Shown: positions 15,901-23,618 of the stretch, piece after piece | Layout of the letters: every line of letters begins with the position of its first letter | Position numbering within the stretch: the first letter of the stretch is position 1 | The notes under the pieces: model-generated | The model's database searches: none | What the model saw: the letters and a program-made list of their open reading frames with translations, nothing else | What the model was told of the DNA's origin: nothing | Program-made: the position numbers and the translations under genes | NCBI RefSeq assembly: GCF_005484965.1 | Contig: NZ_CP034036.1 | Location: forward strand, 4,030,001-4,094,000 | From: Brenneria nigrifluens DSM 30175 = ATCC 13028 | GTDB lineage: Bacteria; Pseudomonadota; Gammaproteobacteria; Enterobacterales; Enterobacteriaceae | Length of the DNA: 64,000 bases | Direction of reading: 5' to 3'

Positions 15901-17426
15901 CCAACTTCACATAGTTTTTCCCGTTGCGATTCGCCCTGGCGTTTGTCTCTTTTATATCTGTCACGATCCGCCTCCAGGCCGCCCAGCGTCTTTTGTAGTT
16001 TGTCGTATGACTGTCTAAGGGCATTACTTTCCTTGCTTATCTGCCCCTGCTCTTCCGCAAGCTTCGCCTCCTGCTGGCGATGCCTGTTGATTGCCCACCC
16101 TAATACGCCCAAGGCCTCGCCAGCAGTACGTTCAAAAATCACCTGCAGTGGCCTTTCCGTTTCACTTTGGAATACCTTCAGATCTTCGTCTGCCTGACGG
16201 TATGCATCCAGAGCCTTCGCATAAGCTTTGTAGTCTATAGCGGTACGAGTAATCTCAATTTGACGTTGATTGGCATCGGCTTCATCTTTAAGCGCGTCGA
16301 CCCTAGTTTTTTGTTTGTTGAGCTGATGCTGTGCGAGATCATATTCAAGCAGCGCTCTGCGCTTGCCCAACAGTTCAAGCAAAAACCCCTTCTGGTCAAT
16401 GTGTTTTTGCAAGTTTCCCGTGTCATCTTCTAGCTGTATCTGTTCAATCTGAGCTTCCCCAATAAAAGCTGTGAGATCGCGCATTGATTCGCGGAAGCCG
16501 TCATCCAACAGTTGCTGCTGCGTCTGAGTGCTTTCCAGTTGTTTGGCGGGTTCAAGAAACGTCTGCCAGTTAGCCAGCACGTCCTTTAGAAATGACTCGT
16601 TACGACGGATCCCTTCTAGCTCTCCCTGACGTTCAACTTCATGCGCTACCAGTTCCCGCAGCCGCTCAGTTGCATCTTTAGACATGGTGCAGGCAAAGAA
16701 CGCACCAAGGAAATCATGCTCAGTTTTGTATTCAATAAAACGGGTCAGGCCACCTTCTTCGGAGTTGAAGGTCACCATTGTTTTGATGAGATCAACGTTG
16801 ATTTGTTGTTCCAGCAAAAATGCGCGCCATTCGCTCTGCCTGGAGGTTTTGCGCCAGTGCATCCCCCCCTCGCTGCCCGCTTTGAGATTAAGCCAGCTTT
16901 CGAAGCTGTGCAGGCTATTAGCGTAGGAACGTAGCTCAGAATCGCGTTCCGCGCGGGAATAAGAAGGGACTTCGTCAAACGGCGCCCCCAACAGGGAGTC
17001 AGGCTCATCACAAATAAACAGCGTGCGGTCAACATCATCCCCATTGCGCTGATGAGCATGCCCCAGTAATAACGTTTGGCCTGATTCATTGACCATCTCT
17101 ACCAGGATAACAGAGAGCTCTTTATAGAAGTAATTGCGGTAGTGGTATTCACTTTGCCGACGGTTAGCCAGGTATTGGGTGAAATCACTAACGGAGGGCT
17201 CAAAAATCGATAACAGCAGTGCGATGTAGGTTGACTTACCGCCCCCATTAACAAGCTGCTGATAGGTACTGGTCACCACCTTCGCATTCCTGACGGGCGA
17301 GCGCTGCCGTTCAATAGCAGGACTATCGACCGCTTGAGACAGGCCAATATAGTCCAGCGTGAGGTCTTTGTAGAAGGCTTCTTCATGGCCTGCGCCATCT
17401 ATATAAACCCGTTTAATCAGCCACAT
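12990..17426 (-). CDS. jetC: JetC-like SMC ATPase subunit of Wadjet-type system
   Basis: 1478 aa, an SMC/MukB-like protein. The N-terminal ATPase half has a Walker A at residues 60-66 (NGGGKST, with Leu where the first Gly of the usual GxNGxGKS stands). The middle ~900 residues are long heptad-rich coiled coils with a central break (hinge) near residues 700-780. The C-terminal half has the ABC signature GSGGQR and a Walker B-like FLLADNPLGKSN (Asp1395). In that motif Asn follows Asp where most SMC proteins carry the catalytic Glu. As loop-extruding motor it would detect and reel in small circular DNA. The start has GGAGATTTAAAT before ATG; jetB ends 2 bases upstream. Confidence 0.85.
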   Translation of the reverse strand: MWLIKRVYIDGAGHEEAFYKDLTLDYIGLSQAVDSPAIERQRSPVRNAKVVTSTYQQLVNGGGKSTYIALLLSIFEPSVSDFTQYLANRRQSEYHYRNYFYKELSVILVEMVNESGQTLLLGHAHQRNGDDVDRTLFICDEPDSLLGAPFDEVPSYSRAERDSELRSYANSLHSFESWLNLKAGSEGGMHWRKTSRQSEWRAFLLEQQINVDLIKTMVTFNSEEGGLTRFIEYKTEHDFLGAFFACTMSKDATERLRELVAHEVERQGELEGIRRNESFLKDVLANWQTFLEPAKQLESTQTQQQLLDDGFRESMRDLTAFIGEAQIEQIQLEDDTGNLQKHIDQKGFLLELLGKRRALLEYDLAQHQLNKQKTRVDALKDEADANQRQIEITRTAIDYKAYAKALDAYRQADEDLKVFQSETERPLQVIFERTAGEALGVLGWAINRHRQQEAKLAEEQGQISKESNALRQSYDKLQKTLGGLEADRDRYKRDKRQGESQREKLCEVGLIQKGETPGAAQYRLELTLHDAQQSEELANTAHYQKEQALEAQQNVVTNALVEQSKAQQTCTQADLKHQSAMDSAQGLVKTYQTLPASTQHDLDVEDINWHSERCGLQLEKVLNANAQTLNGMKQRLLQAQHELEELKLTGHELVTKQNNQALEAFYASGIARDKLWAFPHYLASVFHDEAESIAAVIDHDPGRYLSLVALDDATFELVHKISEKLSWKKAPIAVYLLDEAQDLRRETPELVQVVLSNPDKHGYSKAAYEARLQELENAVASQETCVKAAEGAFNILESFRGDWRLHYDQYGKHWAKLVDHREQARLMLENADVALKQAEHYAQTLRDEKADALARLNSAQQQKIQAEKAHDKLSRFVEMEWAKRETAIMKLEQLAEQIQRSEETLVNLREAQERQKELADNKRAEQTYISIQISEWNKLCNEPFYSEITATEGMEGRSPKDAHEKAAQAFKQLLEAANGDQVTALKQQRKDAEQAQCYASERLTAQPIYSAYPDEVKAAAINELAVINNSIARLNEQQKQFTQNLINSQVTLQNLSQNCANARNALDEDFVWEEKPVEIEAIQTSLAEIANSLHETEYQLKLQLEQKTLLLKKIENVKERLQNAKTAQATIQSITPSSAAGLPGRILSITEYADALSRQCQMYASLKETLKQQNIRVATVWGHFRKRIEEELVKDPDIRASQEYLRQLDSIATYHEVLGDLDRVGTGITQVFEAVQDSLEQFQRSIELTVTHLTAHLEGAIKLLKRAMSVKIPDDCPVLPGRPIIKMTDRFRDVTADLRGFASSRLQQWIARGQVPRAPNRDALTADLVQSVFGEGELEVRLLKTNASRPQWTPVTRLEGSGGQRLTSAFLLFVTVGKVREYDTGISSAGFLLADNPLGKSNADDLMRIQTQMARAYKIQLIYLTGISDENAQSMFDNHLFLNKVQKLRRRDLVTVDKERHALWSASLVAKPKFESVF

Positions 17427-17428
17427 AT

Positions 17429-18325
17429 TTAAATCTCCAGCAAGCGTTGCGTATCTGAGGTTCCAGTGGGGGCAGGACGTTCATTGACCGGAGGGAACCT
17501 CGGGGTGCCTACTAATGCAGCGATATCGCTTTCAACTAGATCTAACGACCGATCTTCTGTGGCTGGACTGATGCTCGTCACAAAACGCACCGTCTCTTCG
17601 ATACCGGTATGGCGCAGATAGTGTTTGAGCTTTTGGGTCGGATACCAGTCGGACTCACCCGACAGACTGCTGTCTTCGGCCAGAAAACCTTCCTCCTGAA
17701 GCAACTGTATCCAGCGCGTCGCCATTTCTGTTTGTGAGCGAATACTCGAGACACGACCCACCTTTTCGTCGTGAATGCGAGGAATGCGTTCTTCCTGCAC
17801 AAACCTGGCCACCGTTAGTAGACCGTCGACGGTATCGTCGCCCTCGACCTTGCGTTGTGCAATTACCTGGTCGGCAACATCATTGAGCCTGGCCACTACC
17901 GAGGCAGCATTAATGGCACTACTCTGACCGAATTCGACACGAACCGTGTCCGGGGTTGGAAACAGCTCGGCCAGCAGCGCAATCAGGGTTAAGCCTGCAA
18001 ACAGTCGCTGCTCTTTGCGTTCTTTACTCAACTGCTCCCCCGTTATTTCTGGCAGCAGGCGCTTGTTCAGCCAACCTAAAGACGAAGCAAATGGGCCTCG
18101 GCCATCTGCTGCCAGTAATACCCCGTACGACTCATGAATCCCGAGGTACCGCAATTTCATGCCTGCCGCGACGCCACGGATAATTTCAGCAAACAGGGCA
18201 TCACCTTGCAGGTCTAGCGCACGTTGGATCGGCTCATCTCCCATTTTGTATCCCAGTGAGTTCATAATTGCCTGTGTGGCAATCTCGGCGTAGCGTTTAG
18301 CTTGTTGATGCGTGTTGTCGGACAT
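17429..18325 (-). CDS. jetB: JetB-like (KITE/MukE-type) subunit of Wadjet-type system
   Basis: 298 aa, soluble and mixed alpha/beta, without a recognisable catalytic motif. Its position between the kleisin-like and SMC genes, separated by 2 bases on each side, is that of JetB. The middle part (about 110-240: LIALLAELFPTPDTVRV, QTEMATRWIQLLQEEGFL) has a winged-helix flavour. KITE/MukE-like proteins bind the kleisin and DNA. The assignment rests on operon position and size; similarity to described JetB families is not evident to me by eye. Confidence 0.65.
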   Translation of the reverse strand: MSDNTHQQAKRYAEIATQAIMNSLGYKMGDEPIQRALDLQGDALFAEIIRGVAAGMKLRYLGIHESYGVLLAADGRGPFASSLGWLNKRLLPEITGEQLSKERKEQRLFAGLTLIALLAELFPTPDTVRVEFGQSSAINAASVVARLNDVADQVIAQRKVEGDDTVDGLLTVARFVQEERIPRIHDEKVGRVSSIRSQTEMATRWIQLLQEEGFLAEDSSLSGESDWYPTQKLKHYLRHTGIEETVRFVTSISPATEDRSLDLVESDIAALVGTPRFPPVNERPAPTGTSDTQRLLEI

Positions 18326-18327
18326 AA

Positions 18328-19797
18328 CTACTCCTCAACGGGGTGTACGGGAGCGATCGTTAACAGTTTTAAATTGCTAGCCCACCATCGCGCTGTTTCG
18401 ATAGCGTCGCCGCTTATCTCCACCTCTATTGTGGGATCACTGTTAGCCGCCACACTGCCAATATGAAGTAAACAAACCTGTTGTTCTTGTTCGGACAATT
18501 CGTCGCACTCATAGGCGTCGAAAACATCTCTAAAGCTCACATGCCCCCGATTCTTCAACCGGTCACTCACCCAATCGCTGCATTTCTTAATGACAGACTC
18601 AGGGATCCCACACAGGTTGGTTTCAATAGCTACGGGCTGGTCGGTAGGGTCCTGTATCTCATGGGGCAGCGCTTGTTCAAATCTATCAAGATAGAGGTTC
18701 AACAGCGCCTCAAGGTCAAACAGGATGTGTCGATCATCATCCTGACTTCGGGGAGCCAGCGCGCGTGTGATGAGATCATCTATTTCCTTTTCGACAGTGT
18801 CGGGGGAATGTAACAGCAAGGGTTTGAGTGCACCTTTTTCCAGCGTTTCACGAAAAAGGGTGTTATCTCTGGGAATAATGAGTTTCAGGCGAGCTCGCTC
18901 AAAATCTTTGTTCACATCATGTAAGCAGTCTTGATAGCGCTGAGTAAAAATGCAGACATCGGCAAAAATCTCTTGCGCATTACGCAGCTTATTTAATTTA
19001 TCGGGGTGTAATTCTGAGCGTCCATCAACGAGCATTTCCGTAATCGCCGACATCGTGGTCCGAATATGCTCCAGCACTTCCCCAGTCTTATCAAAGGAGT
19101 CATTAAGTACCGGACGAATATCCCGCGCATAGGATGCACTCAAATCACCAGACTGAGCGGCGCGTACTTTCATCCGCATCCCAATCAGATATTGCTCCAG
19201 TTGCCTCTGAGTTGACTGAATCTGATGCACTGCCTTGTCGATCTCACCGCGACGGATGGTTTTTAACGTGCGCCAGGCCAGAATAGCCGCGCGTTCAATC
19301 GGCGTTTCATCCAAACGGAGGGTATAGAACAGCATTCCTTCATCGGTCAGTGACCAGAGAATTTCATCTGAGCCGGATAGCTGGTCGTAGCGGACCAGAC
19401 GGACTATCTGTTCTTCGGAATGCGTTCGTTGCGTGAAGTCGTAATAACGGAGACGGAAAGGGTCTTTAATCGCTGCAAAAATCTTGCTGGCAACCTGCGC
19501 GTAGACCGAGGCTTCTTGTCCCGGATATGCTTCATTGAGGTGCCCAACCAGGCATAACTCCGCTTCTTTCCGCGTCATACCGGGTTGGCGCTCGCGGTCA
19601 GCATAATAAAGCATGGCGTCAAAGAGATGCATGATAGCCGCCAGCGCATCAAGCTCGACGCCTTCCCACGGATTGCGCTGTAGGATGCGATAGATTGAAT
19701 CCAGAGTCCGCACGACCAGCAATGCATGAGACTGAATAGTCAGCTCGCGGCGTGCCATAGATTCATTACGAGCCTGCTCCAAAAACTCTAGCGACAT
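18328..19797 (-). CDS. jetA: JetA-like (kleisin/MukF-type) subunit of Wadjet-type system
   Basis: 489 aa from the ATG at 19797, which has TTAGGGAG 6 bases upstream; an in-frame ATG at 19851 lacks a ribosome site and falls inside the promoter. Largely helical: an N-terminal winged-helix-like region (NPWEGVELDALAAIMHLF..), a central helical bundle with coiled-coil segments (residues about 200-330), and a C-terminal winged-helix-like segment. This layout is that of MukF/kleisin proteins bridging two SMC heads. First gene of the operon, directly behind its own promoter. Family assignment is by architecture. Confidence 0.65.
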   Translation of the reverse strand: MSLEFLEQARNESMARRELTIQSHALLVVRTLDSIYRILQRNPWEGVELDALAAIMHLFDAMLYYADRERQPGMTRKEAELCLVGHLNEAYPGQEASVYAQVASKIFAAIKDPFRLRYYDFTQRTHSEEQIVRLVRYDQLSGSDEILWSLTDEGMLFYTLRLDETPIERAAILAWRTLKTIRRGEIDKAVHQIQSTQRQLEQYLIGMRMKVRAAQSGDLSASYARDIRPVLNDSFDKTGEVLEHIRTTMSAITEMLVDGRSELHPDKLNKLRNAQEIFADVCIFTQRYQDCLHDVNKDFERARLKLIIPRDNTLFRETLEKGALKPLLLHSPDTVEKEIDDLITRALAPRSQDDDRHILFDLEALLNLYLDRFEQALPHEIQDPTDQPVAIETNLCGIPESVIKKCSDWVSDRLKNRGHVSFRDVFDAYECDELSEQEQQVCLLHIGSVAANSDPTIEVEISGDAIETARWWASNLKLLTIAPVHPVEE

Positions 19798-19822
19798 AGC
19801 ATTCTCCCTAAGTAACAGGGCC

Positions 19823-19851
19823 ACTATAGTACGGAAAAACAATTTATACAA
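19823..19851 (-). promoter_or_regulatory. Promoter of the jetABCD operon
   Basis: Read on the minus strand: TTGTAT (19851-19846), 17-base spacer, TATAGT (19828-19823), preceded by TAC. The -10 ends about 25 bases before the jetA ATG. Good sigma-70 geometry. Confidence 0.65.
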
Positions 19852-19858
19852 AGAAACT

Positions 19859-19882
19859 TTGCCTAAATTTTTAAAGTGGCAA
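19859..19882. promoter_or_regulatory. Candidate operator in the jetA-WYL divergent promoter region
   Basis: Inverted repeat TTGCC (19859-19863) N14 GGCAA (19878-19882), with a partly overlapping inverted pair ACTTT (19856-19860)/AAAGT (19873-19877). It lies exactly between the two divergent -35 boxes, where a repressor could act on both promoters. The WYL-domain protein encoded next door is the natural candidate ligand. Confidence 0.45.
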
Positions 19883-19888
19883 TGTTAT

Positions 19889-19917
19889 TTGTTTTGAAGC
19901 AGTTCACCTACTATACT
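19889..19917 (+). promoter_or_regulatory. Promoter of the WYL regulator gene
   Basis: TTGTTT (19889-19894), 17-base spacer, TATACT (19912-19917), 55 bases before the ATG at 19973. Near-mirror image of the jetA promoter (TACTATACT versus TACTATAGT). Confidence 0.65.
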
Positions 19918-19972
19918 GAATCCATACATCGGATCGCCAATAATTAACCCGCAAAGACAAAACAAAACTGGT

Positions 19973-20866
19973 ATGTATTACTCAACGTTTCTTGAGAAAC
20001 ACAAAACATCCCTCAGCCACGCACAGTGGTTGCGCTTGCGCTATATCGAGCGCCAGCTACTGTGGGAGCGAAAAGTCACTTCACGCATGATTGCTGAAGA
20101 GTTTGGTGTCTCAGCGCAGCAAGCCCGTACCGACTTACGAACCTACCTTGAGGTAGCGCCAGGTAATGCTTTCGAGCAGGGAGGTGGCCGAAAGGGATAT
20201 TTTCCCAGTGCGACATTTGTGCCTGTTTTGCTGGGAGACAACGACCTAATATGGCGTGCGACGGCCGAGTTTCAATCGCCACAAACGGCTCACGCGCAGG
20301 AAATTCCACTCATACATCGCGCAGTGCATAGCCGCACACTGGCAATTTTTTTGTCAGCGATCGAGCAGCGGGGCCAGGTGCAAGTGGCCTATGCGTCAAT
20401 GGAAAACCCGGAAGGCACGTCCCGTACACTGACCCCTACGGTTATTATCACCGTCAATGGGCGTCAGCATGTACGTGCCTATGACTGGGGCAGTTCGACG
20501 TTTAAGGACTTTGTTTTGGCGCGATTTCTGGGCTTACCGGAACTGATTGTCCCAGCGGCAGCCCCACCGCGTGAAGACACTGCGTGGGAGATCGCGATCC
20601 CTGTACGTTTTATTGTCAACCCAGCTCTAAGCAAGGCGCAGCAGGAGGTGATTAAGCGGGACTACATACTCGAACCACGTGAGTTCAGTATTCGCGCACC
20701 GATGATTTTTTATTTGTGCCCCGAGAACAATCTGCCTAAAACCGACGATGAATATGCACAGGCTACTGATCCCAGTGGTCAAGGCCCCTTTGTCTATCCA
20801 GTTCTTGCTGTACATACCCAAACAGGTGAGCCTATTCACAAATACCGCCATGCAGGCGAGAGATAG
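19973..20866 (+). CDS. WYL-domain transcriptional regulator (BrxR/CapW-like)
   Basis: 297 aa. An N-terminal winged HTH (about residues 15-75: QWLRLRYIERQLLWERKVTSR, EEFGVSAQQARTDLRTYL), a central WYL domain (about 120-200, with GTSRTLTPTVIITVNGRQHVRAYDWG and FKDFVLARFLGL) and a C-terminal extension (QQEVIKRDYIL..) give the BrxR/CapW layout. Such proteins repress BREX, CBASS and other defence operons and may sense nucleic acid. Divergent from jetA with a shared 175-bp control region, so likely its repressor. Its 3' end overlaps the convergent 101-aa gene by 31 bases. The ribosome site is poor. Confidence 0.85.
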   Translation: MYYSTFLEKHKTSLSHAQWLRLRYIERQLLWERKVTSRMIAEEFGVSAQQARTDLRTYLEVAPGNAFEQGGGRKGYFPSATFVPVLLGDNDLIWRATAEFQSPQTAHAQEIPLIHRAVHSRTLAIFLSAIEQRGQVQVAYASMENPEGTSRTLTPTVIITVNGRQHVRAYDWGSSTFKDFVLARFLGLPELIVPAAAPPREDTAWEIAIPVRFIVNPALSKAQQEVIKRDYILEPREFSIRAPMIFYLCPENNLPKTDDEYAQATDPSGQGPFVYPVLAVHTQTGEPIHKYRHAGER

Positions 20867-21141
20867 ATAGCCCTTCTGTTTGCTAATTTATTACCATGCG
20901 CTGTTACTGGGCGGATGATGGCCTGGAGACCTGAGCGGAGATCACGACCGTAGAGGATATCATCTCTAGCATATTCATGTAGTTGCATCGGAATGCAACG
21001 CCTGATCGTACAGGGTAGACTATCGCTACCGAAGTGAATGTAAAGAGGCAGCCTTTCGTCAAGCCACGCCTTAATGAACACATCAGCATCCACACCAAAG
21101 CGAGGGGCCATTTCCTCCAGAGAGTAAAAATCTTGCGCCAT
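20836..21141 (-). CDS. Hypothetical protein, 101 aa
   Basis: MAQDFYSLEEMAPRFGVDADVFIKAWLDERLPLYIHF at the N-terminus resembles the short AlpA/excisionase-like winged helices in which a protein reads DNA through a small HTH; the rest is not recognisable. GTTTTAGGGGAAAGAT precedes the ATG, a good ribosome site. It overlaps the 3' end of the WYL gene by 31 bases in convergent orientation. It may be a phage-type regulator or an accessory of the island. Confidence 0.55.
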   Translation of the reverse strand: MAQDFYSLEEMAPRFGVDADVFIKAWLDERLPLYIHFGSDSLPCTIRRCIPMQLHEYARDDILYGRDLRSGLQAIIRPVTAHGNKLANRRAIYLSPAWRYL

Positions 21142-21354
21142 ATCTTTCCCCTAAAACTATAGAGTAGTTAGCGCGCATATTTTACACGTAACTTAATAAT
21201 TAATCAGTACTTTTAGCAAGATCTGGAAATCTCGGTGCATCTGATTAATCCCATGAGAAACCCAAGTTCCCCTTAGTAACAACCAACAAATAACAGACTT
21301 GCTAGCCCACCCTATCCGAACTAGAATCAGGACTGAAACAACGAGGCTTTCCCC

Positions 21355-21513
21355 ATGACAAAAAAAACCGTACACAATCAGATCACTAAAATGCAAATCT
21401 ACCGCGCCGTTGCCAGCTCAACCGCAATCGAAACCGGTGTTTCTGTGCAAAAAATTGAGCAACAACTCAAAAAAAATCAGGCGCAGGCGAAAGCCGTTGG
21501 CCTCGCTCGTTAA
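21355..21513 (+). CDS. 52-aa protein, candidate Fic-inhibiting antitoxin
   Basis: ATG at 21355 after ACGAGG; the product is basic and helical (MTKKTVHNQITKMQIYRAV..). Residues 19-28 read VASSTAIETG, close to the (S/T)xxxE(G/N) inhibitory helix of Fic antitoxins such as VbhA and YhfG, but with Thr after Glu where Gly or Asn is usual. It runs tail to tail with fic, their stops overlapping by 4 bases, whereas known Fic antitoxins usually precede the toxin in the same operon. Function inferred, moderate to low confidence. Confidence 0.45.
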   Translation: MTKKTVHNQITKMQIYRAVASSTAIETGVSVQKIEQQLKKNQAQAKAVGLAR

Positions 21514-22124
21514 TCTGGCAAGATGTCGCCCACCAGTTGCATCATGGGACTGTAGTTCCCTGATACGCCTGCTTGTATTGCCTTGAAGTAAAAAGCCTTA
21601 TGCTCATCCCATAAGCTGTAATCCAACAAGCCCTTTCCCGCCAGAACCGACAGTACATCGCAAAGCAGTCGCGACAAACGCCCGTTACCTTCTCTGAATG
21701 GATGGATCAAAATAAATTCCACATGGCATTCAGCCAGATAACGAACCAGCTCAGGACGAGCCAGGGATTTCAGCTCACCAGACCGGGAAAGATACTGCTT
21801 CTCGAAACCATCAAGAAGAAGCGGAATCCTGTCGGCAGCGGCAAACTGAAAACCGTCTTTAGTCAGGTTGGCATTGCGTAATCTTCCTGCCCAGTCATAC
21901 ACATTCCCCAACCATTGGCGATGCCACCCATTGATGTGCTCAAAAGCCAGCGCCGCAGGCGGCTGGCCTTCGATAAATAGCTGTTCATAAAGCATTAGCA
22001 GTAGGCCAGACTCCAGCGCCTCCATTTCCTGTTCATCAATGATCCCCAGTTTATTAGCAAGCACCAGGTCACCAGAGCCCGGCTGATACCGCTCTTCTGC
22101 TGAATTAAGCTCATATTTTGACAA
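21510..22124 (-). CDS. Fic/DOC family protein
   Basis: 204 aa from a TTG start at 22124 that has GGAGG 7 bases upstream. The canonical Fic motif HPFREGNGRLSR is intact (catalytic His, Glu/Asn-Gly anion hole, Arg), predicting AMP transfer to Ser/Thr/Tyr of target proteins. N-terminal residues YQPGSGDLVLANKLGI and the WHRQWLGNVYDWAGRLR segment are typical of the family. No inhibitory S/TxxxEG helix is seen within the protein, so it should be class I, needing a separate antitoxin. Its start overlaps the very end of the degenerate integrase gene. Confidence 0.85.
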   Translation of the reverse strand: MSKYELNSAEERYQPGSGDLVLANKLGIIDEQEMEALESGLLLMLYEQLFIEGQPPAALAFEHINGWHRQWLGNVYDWAGRLRNANLTKDGFQFAAADRIPLLLDGFEKQYLSRSGELKSLARPELVRYLAECHVEFILIHPFREGNGRLSRLLCDVLSVLAGKGLLDYSLWDEHKAFYFKAIQAGVSGNYSPMMQLVGDILPD

Positions 22125-22128
22125 GCTC

Positions 22129-23420
22129 TTACCTCCACCCAAACAAGTTCACAACGTTATTTCCCTGCTGCCGTTGATAGTTGTTAACCCGATCATCCCA
22201 GATCTCAAGCGACCTGCGCTTTTCTGTCAGGTAATCATAACGGTCATAGTGCTTCGAGCTGACGTCGTTCAAAGCGTGATTCTGGATACGGTCACGGATC
22301 TCTTTGCTGCTCCCCGCCTCCCCCCATCAGCGTTTTACAGGTGCGACGTAAATCTCGCGCTGTGAAAACTTTAAACTCAGGATTAAATACATGATAGAAC
22401 GCGCCAGGCTGTCGGTGCGCACTGGGCGCTCACCGTTTGTCGAAAGTGGGAAGATGTAGGAACTGTTACTATCCTTAGTGAGCTCTTTCACTAAGGCTAA
22501 TTCCTGTAGTGCCGATTCAGTCAGCGTGGTCAGGTGTTCACGCTTGTTTTTCGATACATCGGCTATAACCAGTAACGTCTTTTGCTGCCAGTCAATCGTG
22601 CTCCACTGGCTGGCAATCATTTCAAACGGACGTTGCCCGCCAGCATAAACGCAGAAGCGGATAAGATGCTGCATCAACGGCCCAACGTTGGTTGCCCGAA
22701 CTGCTCCATGACAAAACGAAGCTCTTCCAGCGTTAACCATGTATCACCCACTTTTTCCGCCGAAGACTGCTTCGGTATTGCCGACACAGGGTTAACTTCA
22801 AGGCCAAACGTGATACCCACACTGGTATTCATCGGATCGTTATCGGCTTTCAGACCGCAGTTAAATGCCGCCATCAGGTAGGAACGAATTCGGTTTGCAT
22901 GGACCGCTGGATAATGCTTGAGAGAATGGTTTTGATCTGTAGAGGTGTGACATCCTTCGCTTTGGTTTCGCGAGGAATGACAGAATAGCACTCTTTTTCA
23001 AGACGCTTCAGAACATCGGCTCAGGTCCGCTTATTGTCGAGCTTCATCTTGTTAACGTAGCCATGCACCAGTTCTTTAAACGATCCCTGCGAACGTGAAG
23101 CTGCATGATGTGCTGCTCGGCCAGGCGTTGTTGCTCAAGCTCTTGCTGGGGATCTTTTCCTTCAACAAGCCAGGCACCATACTTTTTCGCCAGCTCATTG
23201 GCCGTCACCAGTTTTATCTCAGGCCAGATGCCTAACTGAATGAATCTCTCTTTTTCCCTTTCTCAACGTAGTAACGGAAATAAAAAACCTTGCTGCCTGA
23301 AGGCTGAACTTTGACGCCAAGCCTGCCGGTACTGCGCTGAGCGCTGTTGCTCCACACGTAATACGACGTGCTTTTTGTCTTCAAACCACGTATAGCAGTC
23401 TTGGTAAGATTAGCGGCCAT
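22129..23420 (-). pseudogene. int: P4-type island integrase, multiply inactivated
   Basis: Collinear pieces of a P4-family tyrosine recombinase in different frames: N-terminal arm-binding MAANLTKTAIRGLK..FYFRYYVEKGKK, then IQLGIWPEIKLVTANELAKKYGAWLVEGKDP, LEKECYSVIPRET, ANRIRSYLMAAF, LMQHLIRFCVYAGGQRPFEM, and the end IRDRIQNHALNDVSSKHYDRYDYL..NLFGWR to TAA at 22131. Lesions include a frameshift near 23240, a TGA replacing a Trp codon near 23022, and shifts near 22690, 22400 and 22320. It reads inward from attR. Inactive, so the island cannot excise with its own enzyme. Confidence 0.9.
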
Positions 23421-23618
23421 TGAGGTTACCTTTCTAAGGATAAGCGTTACCTGACCCAACGCCCATTTTGGGTCAGGTAATGGGTCAGGTAAGGATAGTA
23501 CAATGGGGAAACGAGACAACCAACCAGAAACGAAAATAACTTCATAACTTATTGATTATAAAAAATTAAAAATACAATAAGCGTCAATAGCGAACGATTA
23601 GAAACATGCCGATTTTAT

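Noticed and set aside
19798..19851. Longer jetA start at 19851
   Set aside because: The ATG lies upstream of the -10 of the apparent jetA promoter and has no ribosome site; 19797 has TTAGGGAG.
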